NCBI GenBank assembly: GCA_900751665.1
Contig: CAADSV010000039.1
Coordinates: 1-5,384, forward strand
Direction: 5' to 3'
From: an uncultured Collinsella sp.
GTDB lineage: Bacteria > Actinomycetota > Coriobacteriia > Coriobacteriales > Coriobacteriaceae
DNA: 5,384 nucleotides
Both the position numbers and the translations under genes were made by a program. Below are positions 1 to 5,338 of the stretch, one piece after another. Within the stretch, counting starts at the first letter, position 1, and each line of letters starts with the position of its first letter. Below the pieces are notes generated by a model. It made no database searches. It worked only from the letters and a program-made list of their open reading frames with translations, and was not told the DNA's origin.

Positions 1-1023
1 CTGCAAGATAAACGGCGGTACCAGGCTGTCGCGCACCTCAAAGTCGATATCGACCGAGACGCGCAGACGGCCGTCGCCATAACGAGCCTGCATAAGATTG
101 ATATAGCGAGTGCCCTGTTCCACCTCGTGCTCGAGCGTGGTGAGCGTATCGGAATCAGAAAGCGTCTGACGATAGTAGTTGGAGAAGTCGATCAGCAGCG
201 ACCTGGCCTTGTCCGGCTCGGTACGTACGAGTGACACGATGGTGCTGATGGTGTTAAACAGAAAATGAGGATCGACCTGCGATTGCAAGGCGCGCAGCTC
301 CACGCGGTCCGTAAGCTCGTCCTGGCGCTCGAGCTCAAAGCTCGCAAGCTGCGTGGAAATGAGGTCGGCAAAGCCCGAGGCAAGCGCCGTCTGGCGCATA
401 TCGATGCTGCTCAGACGGGGATAATACAGCTCGAGCGTGCCCACGCAATGCCCGCGCACGGTAAGCGGTGCGACAATACCGGCGCGCAGGCGCGGAAAGT
501 AGCCACCCGTCTCGGTCGAGGCATCGCGCGAGAACACGCTTTGCTCACCGCTGTTGATCACGTTGAGCGTAGTCCGCAGTACCACCGGGGTGCCCGCGGG
601 GCATTTTGCCGAGTCCTCGCCCCAGCTTGCCAACACCTGCTTGCCGTCGGTAAAGCAGATGGCAGAGGCGATAGTTTCGGACAGGATGATCTTAGAGGCG
701 CCCAGGGCAGCTTCGGGCGTAAGGCCGCGCGACGTGTAGGCGAATATTTTTGAAGCGATGGCGAGCGTGCGGTCGGTTGCGCTCGATGTGAGGTCGTCGG
801 GAACGACAAAGACGTACGAGAAGAAGAAGCACAGCATGACCAAGCCGGCAATGACGACAACGGCCGGAACGGGATTGGGATTATCGGTTAGATCCCAGAT
901 GAGCAGCAGGATAAGCAGCGGAACGACAATACCGAGCAAGATGGCTTGAACCACATGCTGAGCGGTACGAAAGACCTTGGTAGAGTTGTAGCTCTTGCCC
1001 AGAATCAGCCTATTGAGATCCAC
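1..1023 (-). CDS. LytS-family sensor histidine kinase, C-terminus outside the window
   Basis: Membrane sensor kinase of a LytS/LytTR-type two-component system, which would autophosphorylate a histidine and pass the phosphate to a response regulator. The 341 visible codons show two hydrophobic helices (about residues 25-43 and 53-74). A GAF-like sensor region follows (about 88-232), resembling that of LytS/YpdA/BtsS, with 'GLTPEAA', 'ICFTDG' and 'GTLELYY'. A helix then leads into the His_kinase (PF06580-type) motif 'LQSQVDPHFLFNTIS' with phosphoacceptor H253. The last visible residues 'VPPFILQ' match the stretch just before the 'QPLVENA' N-box, so the ATP-binding half lies off the left edge. 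Classical LytS proteins have a larger multi-helix 5TM receptor domain; here there are only two helices. Start: AAGGAG at 1030-1035 sits six bases before GTG 1023 but directly against the in-frame ATG at 1029, so GTG is preferred. The family is clear; the ligand is unknown. A LytTR response regulator would be expected downstream. Confidence 0.93.
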   Translation of the reverse strand, partial: MDLNRLILGKSYNSTKVFRTAQHVVQAILLGIVVPLLILLLIWDLTDNPNPVPAVVVIAGLVMLCFFFSYVFVVPDDLTSSATDRTLAIASKIFAYTSRGLTPEAALGASKIILSETIASAICFTDGKQVLASWGEDSAKCPAGTPVVLRTTLNVINSGEQSVFSRDASTETGGYFPRLRAGIVAPLTVRGHCVGTLELYYPRLSSIDMRQTALASGFADLISTQLASFELERQDELTDRVELRALQSQVDPHFLFNTISTIVSLVRTEPDKARSLLIDFSNYYRQTLSDSDTLTTLEHEVEQGTRYINLMQARYGDGRLRVSVDIDFEVRDSLVPPFILQ

Positions 1024-1029
1024 CGTCAT

Positions 1030-1035
1030 CTCCTT
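1030..1035 (-). promoter_or_regulatory. Shine-Dalgarno site that decides the kinase start
   Basis: The minus strand reads AAGGAG, then ATGACG, then GTG. The spacing is zero to the ATG at 1029 and six bases to the GTG at 1023. Normal spacing favours the GTG; both are in the same frame and differ by two residues. Confidence 0.7.
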
Positions 1036-1055
1036 CTTACCGACGCACCCCATAG

Positions 1056-1083
1056 CAATAAAGAGGGCCGCAAGCGACCCTCT
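1056..1083 (-). terminator. Intrinsic terminator after the amidohydrolase gene
   Basis: On the minus strand AGAGGGTCG pairs with CGGCCCTCT (nine pairs, one G-T) around a CTTG loop and is followed by TTTATT. It begins 58 bases past the amidohydrolase stop codon and ends about 33 bases before the kinase start. It therefore closes the permease-amidohydrolase unit and may also sit inside the kinase leader if the kinase promoter lies upstream of it. Confidence 0.75.
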
Positions 1084-1085
1084 CC

Positions 1086-1100
1086 ATTGCATTATGCAAT
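1086..1100. repeat. Perfect 15-bp palindrome ahead of the kinase gene
   Basis: ATTGCAT and ATGCAAT flank a single central T. Read on the minus strand it contains CATAAT (1096-1091), a 5/6 match to a sigma-70 -10 box. A TTGATG -35-like hexamer lies at 1122-1117, but the 20-base spacer is too long for a good promoter. The palindrome could be an operator over a weak kinase promoter. This is inferred from symmetry and position only. Confidence 0.35.
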
Positions 1101-1141
1101 CAAATACTGTGTTTTACATCAAGCCATCGATGAACGGTAGC

Positions 1142-2419
1142 TTAGGCGCTGTACTTGTTTGCCTCGCCGAAGGTGCCGGCCTCGACAATCCAGCCGTCCT
1201 TCATGATGACGTCCATGTTGTCGGTGTTGAGCACGTGGATGTCGGCGGCGACGTCACCGTTGACGACCAGCAGGTCGGCGCACTTGCCGGCCTCGATGGA
1301 ACCGGTCTCGTCCTCGATGTGGCACATCTTGGCACCGTTGAGGGTGGCGCAGGTGATGGTCTCGACCGGGGTGAAGCCGATCTTGTCGACGAACTCGTAC
1401 ATCTCCTCGATGGAGCAGGTGCCGTACGGGGTGACGAAGGAGAAGGAGTCGGAGCCGATCGTCATGACGACGCCGCGCTTCTTGGCCTCGCGCAGGCAGT
1501 CGTAGTTGCGCTGCAGCTCCTTCTCGACCAGGGTGCCCTCGTACTTGTCGTGCAGCTCAGGGACGTAGACGGGCGGATAGGTGGCGTACCAGGTGGGCAG
1601 GAAGGCGATCGTCGGGGTGAAGAAGGTGCCCTGCTCGGCCATGAGGTCCATGGTGCGCTCATCGATATCGAAGCCGTGAATCAGCTGCTCGCAGCCAAAG
1701 CGAACGGAATCGTAGGCAGCGGCGTGGTTGTTGTAGCAGTGGCTCCACACGGGGATGCCGACCATCTTTGCCTCTTCGACCACGGCCTGAATCTCCTCGG
1801 AGCAGTAGTGCTGGTCGCGGCCGGAGTCCCAGCGCCAGATGCCGCCACCGGTAGCCCAGATCTTGATGGCATCGGGGTTCTCGCGCAGGCGACGACGGAC
1901 GGCCTTGCGCAGATCCCAAGGACCGTCGACCTGATCGCCCCAGGGGTGCGATTCCTTGTTGAGCTCTTGGCTGCAGTGGTGAGAGTCGCCGTGGCCGGCA
2001 ACGCGGCAGAAGCCAAGGCCGGTGGCCAGAACGCGCGGACCCTTGAAGACGCCCTTGTCGATGCAGTCACGGATCTGGATACCAAAGCGGCCGATCTCGC
2101 AGACGGTGGTGAGGCCGTGGGTGAGGCAGTCGTAGGCCTGCTTGACGGCGACGGCCTGCTTCTCGAGGAGCGGCTGCATGACCCAGTCGGTGTCATCATC
2201 GGTCAAGTTGCCCGAGAAGTGCAGGTGGGTGTCGATCAGGCCGGGAAGGACGGTCTTGCCGGCGGCGTCGATGACCTCAACGCCCTCGGGAAGGTCCTGC
2301 ATGGCGCCGGCGTACTCGATCTTGCCGTTGTCGTCGACGAGAACGAGGGAGTTCTCGACCGGCTCGGCACCGGTACCGTCGATGAGCTTGCCGCCAACGA
2401 TTGCATACTTAGTGGACAT
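1142..2419 (-). CDS. Metal-dependent amidohydrolase (imidazolonepropionase/prolidase-like)
   Basis: Cytoplasmic hydrolase of the amidohydrolase superfamily (imidazolonepropionase-related group, COG1228 type), 425 residues, a usual full length. An N-terminal beta-sandwich part leads to 'VLPGLIDTHLHF', carrying metal ligands H65 and H67. K186 in 'IKIWATGGG' is the expected carboxylated lysine bridging two metals. H227 ('VWSHCY') and H248 ('LIHGFDID') are further ligands, and D324 ('IGSD') is the catalytic aspartate. The C-terminal 'GSIEAGKCADLLVVNGD' is the typical return to the sandwich domain. Relatives with this ligand set include prolidase-like dipeptidases and N-acyl amino-acid hydrolases; the substrate here cannot be read from sequence. 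The segment after K186 (residues 193-206) is unusually rich in Trp, Tyr, Arg and Asp and may shape the pocket. ATG 2419 follows AAGGAGG at 2424-2430 with four bases between. It probably shares a transcript with the permease upstream and ends at the terminator at 1056-1083. Confidence 0.93.
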   Translation of the reverse strand: MSTKYAIVGGKLIDGTGAEPVENSLVLVDDNGKIEYAGAMQDLPEGVEVIDAAGKTVLPGLIDTHLHFSGNLTDDDTDWVMQPLLEKQAVAVKQAYDCLTHGLTTVCEIGRFGIQIRDCIDKGVFKGPRVLATGLGFCRVAGHGDSHHCSQELNKESHPWGDQVDGPWDLRKAVRRRLRENPDAIKIWATGGGIWRWDSGRDQHYCSEEIQAVVEEAKMVGIPVWSHCYNNHAAAYDSVRFGCEQLIHGFDIDERTMDLMAEQGTFFTPTIAFLPTWYATYPPVYVPELHDKYEGTLVEKELQRNYDCLREAKKRGVVMTIGSDSFSFVTPYGTCSIEEMYEFVDKIGFTPVETITCATLNGAKMCHIEDETGSIEAGKCADLLVVNGDVAADIHVLNTDNMDVIMKDGWIVEAGTFGEANKYSA

Positions 2420-2423
2420 GGTT

Positions 2424-2441
2424 CCTCCTTATGGATCCATA
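2424..2441 (-). promoter_or_regulatory. Strong ribosome binding site abutting a 12-bp palindrome
   Basis: AAGGAGG (2424-2430) is a near-perfect Shine-Dalgarno for the amidohydrolase. It overlaps by one base the perfect palindrome TATGGATCCATA (2430-2441). A protein bound there could affect expression, but a 12-bp palindrome may also be chance. Confidence 0.5.
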
Positions 2442-2450
2442 TATGTGGGC

Positions 2451-2474
2451 GAGGCCGTGTTGGGTCGCGGCCTC
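2451..2474. repeat. GC-rich hairpin in the permease-amidohydrolase gap (proximal)
   Basis: GAGGCCG and CGGCCTC form a seven-pair stem around a ten-base loop. No U-tract follows on the minus strand (the next bases run toward ATATATGG), so it is not a standard terminator. It lies in the probable bicistronic message, 32 bases upstream of the amidohydrolase start. Confidence 0.5.
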
Positions 2475-2502
2475 ACAAAGCTACCCAAGTGATGCCGGGT
2501 TC

Positions 2503-2531
2503 GGTGCGCGGAAGAGAGGGTCCCGCGCACC
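2503..2531. repeat. Strong GC-rich hairpin just after the permease gene
   Basis: GGTGCGCGG and CCGCGCACC form a perfect nine-pair stem around an 11-base loop, beginning 20 bases past the permease stop codon. On the minus strand it is followed by GAACCCGG, not by U residues. It could protect the 3' end of the permease part of the message, or slow or partly terminate transcription. It gives a reason for unequal expression of the two genes but does not prove it. Confidence 0.55.
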
Positions 2532-2551
2532 TGGTCCGCCCCGGCTCGGCG

Positions 2552-4003
2552 TTACTTTTTGCGGGAATTGGTGAAAGCCATGAGGGCCAGGCCAATAGCC
2601 AACCAGCCGATCACGATGCTCCACTCCACCATGTTGAGGGAGGCGGGAGAGAACGGGATCACGAGCAGGCCGATGATGATAGCGCAGGCAGCGATAGCGA
2701 GGCCGATGCCAAACTTGCCGCCGGGCACCTCGTAGGGACGAGGCAGGTCAGGCTCGGTGAAGCGCATGCGCAGGCAAGCGAGGGCAACCATGCCGCAGGA
2801 GAAGATGAAGGCGAGAGCCGACACGTTAGTCAGAGGGATGAGCATGTTCTTGCCCAGGAACGGACCGACGACGGTGATGACACCCAGGACGACGCAGGCG
2901 AGCTTGGGGGCGCCGGACTTGGGGTCGACCTCGGCGAACTTCTCGGGCAGCTGGCCCTTGCGGCCCATGGCGAGCATGATGCGGCTCGTGGCGCCGTAGA
3001 AGGAGTTCATCGGGCCCATGGGTCCAAGCGTGGCGATGACGAGCATGGCCAGGTACAGGAGCATGTTGATGCCCTTGAGGCAGGCAAGCGCGGGAACCGG
3101 GCTCTTAACAAACTCATGCCAGTCGAGGATGGTGCCAAACGAGTAGATACAGACCATGTAGAAGCCGCCTGCGGCCAGCAGGGCCAGGGAGATGATCTTG
3201 CCGAACTTGTTCCAGTTGAGGCCCTCGGCTGCTTCCTCAGCCTGCTGAGGAATGGTGTCGAAGCCGGCGTAGAAGAACGGAGTCAGAACCAGGACTGACA
3301 CGATGCCGGCGAACAGGCTGGTGCTCTCGGTAGCGGCCTTGCCGCCGCCAGCGCCGGTGACCTGGGAGAACACGGGCATGGCGTTGCTCGGCGAGCCGGT
3401 GAACAGCGAGACGCCCATGGCGAGCAGCATGCCGCAGAGCAGGGCCTTGGTCAGGAAGGCCTGGAGCTTGGCGGCCGAGCTGGCACCGCGGAAATTGAGG
3501 AAGATGACGTAGACTGCAAAGCCGAGCGCGATCAGCGTCGGGAACAGGTAAACGTCGGCGCCCAGGATGGTGTAGAGCTTGACGGCGCGCAGCCACTCAA
3601 GACCGGGCAGGCTACCGAACATCTCGGACACGAGGGTCGAGATGGCGATGGCCTCCCACGGGCACAGGATGCCGTTGCCCAGGGCCAAAAGCCATCCGGT
3701 GATGTAGCTCAGCGTACGGCCAAAGCTACGATCGACGTACTCGACGATGCCGCCCGAGATGGGGATAGCAGCCGTGAGCTCACCGAAAACAGCTCCGACG
3801 GGCACGAGGAAGATTGCACCCAAGAGGAATGCGATCATAGCGGGAACGGGACCGCCGCCCACGACCATCCAGTCGCCGACCTGCAGAACCCAACCGGTAC
3901 CGATGATGGCACCGAAGCCGATGGTGAAGAAGTTCCAGAGCGAGAGCGTTTTCTTCATGCCGCCGTTATCCTCGACTGCAACTTCTGCGTTCTTGTCCGC
4001 CAT
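2552..4003 (-). CDS. APC-superfamily amino-acid permease
   Basis: Inner-membrane transporter of the amino acid-polyamine-organocation superfamily (AA_permease_2 type), 483 residues with about 12 hydrophobic helices (roughly 24-43, 52-77, 98-123, 151-170, 183-203, 232-252, 271-291, 311-335, 369-386, 388-411, 432-452, 460-478). Family marks seen: the broken first helix 'GFGAIIGTGW' (29-38), which binds substrate backbone in this fold; 'GELTAAIPISGG' (74-85); the sixth-helix motif 'FFYAGFDTIPQQAEE' (243-257); 'SRIMLAMGRKGQLPEKF' (340-356); and 'RPYEVPGG' (422-429). The charged N-terminus (about 20 residues) and 'NSRKK' C-terminus should be cytoplasmic. The substrate is not predictable from these motifs; amino acids, amines or modified amino acids are all possible. 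ATG 4003 has AAGGAGG at 4010-4016, six bases away. It lies 132 bases upstream of the amidohydrolase in the same direction, suggesting import followed by hydrolysis. Confidence 0.94.
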   Translation of the reverse strand: MADKNAEVAVEDNGGMKKTLSLWNFFTIGFGAIIGTGWVLQVGDWMVVGGGPVPAMIAFLLGAIFLVPVGAVFGELTAAIPISGGIVEYVDRSFGRTLSYITGWLLALGNGILCPWEAIAISTLVSEMFGSLPGLEWLRAVKLYTILGADVYLFPTLIALGFAVYVIFLNFRGASSAAKLQAFLTKALLCGMLLAMGVSLFTGSPSNAMPVFSQVTGAGGGKAATESTSLFAGIVSVLVLTPFFYAGFDTIPQQAEEAAEGLNWNKFGKIISLALLAAGGFYMVCIYSFGTILDWHEFVKSPVPALACLKGINMLLYLAMLVIATLGPMGPMNSFYGATSRIMLAMGRKGQLPEKFAEVDPKSGAPKLACVVLGVITVVGPFLGKNMLIPLTNVSALAFIFSCGMVALACLRMRFTEPDLPRPYEVPGGKFGIGLAIAACAIIIGLLVIPFSPASLNMVEWSIVIGWLAIGLALMAFTNSRKK

Positions 4004-4023
4004 TGTTCCCCTCCTTTCCTATT

Positions 4024-4040
4024 TGACGCCCTTGGCGTCA
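4024..4040. repeat. Hairpin in the permease leader next to its ribosome binding site
   Basis: TGACGCC and GGCGTCA form a perfect seven-pair stem with a three-base loop. In the minus-strand message it ends seven bases before AAGGAGG's purine run. It is followed by AAATAGG, so it is not a terminator. It may stabilise or tune translation of the permease message. Confidence 0.55.
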
Positions 4041-4046
4041 CCCCTT

Positions 4047-4076
4047 GCGCGGTCCGTTTTGCCGCGCGCTTTTATT
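4047..4076 (+). terminator. Terminator-like hairpin facing right, purpose unclear
   Basis: GCGCGG and CCGCGC pair around a nine-base loop and the plus strand continues GCTTTTATT. The shape suits a weak rightward intrinsic terminator, yet no plus-strand gene ends here. It could stop antisense transcription out of the permease gene or end a small RNA. On the minus strand it would just be a leader stem. Confidence 0.3.
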
Positions 4077-4110
4077 CCATGGCTTTAAGATACGGCCTTG
4101 GCGCAGCAGC

Positions 4111-4165
4111 GCCGCTCGCAGCTCGACCGAAGGCAGAACTGCAAAACGAGCGGCACCGTTTTTGG
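4111..4165 (+). terminator. Second rightward terminator-like inverted repeat
   Basis: GCCGCTCG (4111-4118) and CGAGCGGC (4147-4154) are perfect eight-base arms 28 bases apart; the spacer holds a small GCAG-AA-CTGC repeat. TTTTT follows at about 4159-4163. The large loop and the four-base gap before the T-run weaken the terminator call. It may instead be a stem of the structured permease leader read on the other strand. Confidence 0.25.
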
Positions 4166-4192
4166 GACGAACGGCGGGAGACGTCATTCGTC
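4166..4192. repeat. Inverted repeat GACGAA/TTCGTC
   Basis: Six-base perfect arms, extendable by two G-T pairs on the plus strand, enclose a 15-base loop. It is the outermost of the series of stems in the presumed permease leader. No T-run follows on either side. Confidence 0.3.
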
Positions 4193-4288
4193 TTGGACGC
4201 TTTCATCTTGTCTGCTTTTGAATACCTGTTGCCGTGGCGCTTGGTGCGCGGCGCGGCAACGTTCATACCATTTGTCAGGCTTTTGGCG

Positions 4289-4302
4289 CACATGCCCATG
4301 TG
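4289..4302. repeat. Inverted repeat CACATG-CC-CATGTG, possible shared operator
   Basis: Perfect six-base arms with a two-base centre; another CACATG half-copy lies at 4336-4341. The repeat sits at the -35 position of the candidate protease promoter (TAGGAT 4320-4325) and just upstream of the candidate permease extended -10 (4262-4270), where a regulator could affect both directions. The promoters are weak predictions, so this is tentative. Confidence 0.3.
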
Positions 4303-4357
4303 TCGTGCATCTTTTTATGTAGGATAGACAAGTTACACATGAGGCAAGGTGATTCGA

Positions 4358-5338
4358 ATGGCATACGGATACAATGACGGCGACCAACGGCCACAAAGCG
4401 TGCGCCTTGCCGGCCGCACCACGCCAACGCCCAGAAGCACCTCCGACAACGACAACCCGCAGCGCCCCCAAGAGCAGCCCGGGGCTTCTTCGCGGCGGCA
4501 AAGCCGTACCGTGCAGCAGTCAGACCGCGTGAGTACGAGCACACGTCAACGCCAGACCGACACATCGCAGCCACGCCGCTACGATCGCCGTAAGACCGAC
4601 TACTACGTCAAGCGCACCTTTTCGCGACCTCAACGCGATCGCGGCAATTCCGCCCCTCACCCCGCGTCGCACACCACAAGCCACGCGCTTCCGGCCCGCC
4701 GCCTTCGCCTTGCGCTTTGCTCCATCGCCGCCTGCCTCGTCTTTGTGTTTTTGGGATCCTGTATCTCCCACGGATCAGCCGGTCTTGAGCCCACTGCCGA
4801 GGACAAGCTGCTTAAAGCTCCCGTCGCACCCGGCTACTCCTTTGCGTTCTCGACCCCACGCTCGCAATGGCAGGCCGGCACCATGCCCCACATCTACCAA
4901 ATTGACCCCGCATGGTCGGAGCTGCCCTATGCCGGTGGCACTATTCGCGAAAACGCTTGCGGTCCCACTTGCCTCACCATGGTCTATATCTTTAAGACCG
5001 GCCACACCGATAAGACGCCGGTCGATATATGCGCACTGGCCGAAGCCGGCAACTACGCCCCCACCGGTGCCACCGAGTGGTCGTTTATGACAGGCGGTGC
5101 GTGGCAGCTGGGGCTCAACGGAACACAGCTCTATAACGATCGCGAATCGATTACCCAAGCCCTTCGCTCGGGTGTGCCCGTCATCGCCGCAGTGCGACCC
5201 GGTACGTTTACCAACGTAGGCCACTACATCGTGCTCTACGGCATCGACGACGCCAACCAGATTGGCGTCTACGACCCCAACTCGGGGCTTATAGGACAAA
5301 ATGTGTGTCCCGATAGAACACCCGTTTCCATCCATTAA
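4358..5338 (+). CDS. Membrane-anchored C39-like cysteine peptidase, C-terminus probably truncated
   Basis: Peptidase C39-like (papain-fold) protein, 326 residues as read. Residues 1-112 are polar and rich in Arg, Gln, Ser, Thr and Pro, likely disordered and cytoplasmic. 'RRLRLAL' then precedes a single hydrophobic helix (about 117-135) ending in a lipobox-like 'LGSC' (C135), so the catalytic part should be outside the membrane. Catalytic features: Q182 in 'YQIDPAW' (oxyanion-hole position), C201 in 'ENACGPTC', H289 in 'VGHYIVLYG' and D306 in 'VYDPNS'. Family members usually continue some 20-30 residues past the aspartate with a Trp-containing segment; here 'GLIGQNVCPDRTPVSIH' follows and then a stop, in DNA of much lower GC. 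Truncation by an insertion is suspected. Start: AAGGTG at 4347-4352 lies five bases before ATG 4358; an in-frame GTG at 4349 would add three residues and is less likely. The substrate is unknown; it could also be a bacteriocin-unrelated cell-surface hydrolase. Confidence 0.85.
   Translation: MAYGYNDGDQRPQSVRLAGRTTPTPRSTSDNDNPQRPQEQPGASSRRQSRTVQQSDRVSTSTRQRQTDTSQPRRYDRRKTDYYVKRTFSRPQRDRGNSAPHPASHTTSHALPARRLRLALCSIAACLVFVFLGSCISHGSAGLEPTAEDKLLKAPVAPGYSFAFSTPRSQWQAGTMPHIYQIDPAWSELPYAGGTIRENACGPTCLTMVYIFKTGHTDKTPVDICALAEAGNYAPTGATEWSFMTGGAWQLGLNGTQLYNDRESITQALRSGVPVIAAVRPGTFTNVGHYIVLYGIDDANQIGVYDPNSGLIGQNVCPDRTPVSIH

Larger units (their letters stand above)
4004..4357. other. Divergent intergenic region with several hairpins
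   Basis: This 354-bp gap separates the permease (leftward) from the protease (rightward). No convincing gene was seen in it. It holds inverted repeats at 4024-4040, 4047-4067, 4100-4113, 4111-4154, 4166-4192 and 4289-4302. Both divergent promoters should be here, but neither has clear consensus boxes. For the permease the best candidate is an extended -10, TGGTATGAA, ending at 4262 on the minus strand, with no good -35; it would give a leader of about 250 bases. For the protease the best is TAGGAT at 4320-4325, also weak. I see no T-box or named riboswitch signature. Confidence 0.5.

Noticed and set aside
265..753. Plus-strand open frame antisense to the sensor kinase
   Set aside because: The minus-strand frame shows clear LytS motifs; the antisense translation has no recognisable features or ribosome binding site.
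995..3298. Plus-strand open frame of 767 codons antisense to the amidohydrolase and part of the permease
   Set aside because: It crosses two well-supported genes and the gap between them, has a low-complexity Gly/Asp/Val/Ala-rich translation without domain motifs, and is a common by-product of strong GC codon bias on the opposite strand.
4004..4260. T-box or known amino-acid riboswitch ahead of the permease
   Set aside because: I found no T-box sequence core (GGGTGGNACCGCG-like) and no antiterminator followed by a U-run on the minus strand.
4079..4327. Small overlapping open frames on both strands in the divergent region
   Set aside because: None has a convincing ribosome binding site or protein-like composition, and their extent coincides with hairpin-rich non-coding DNA.
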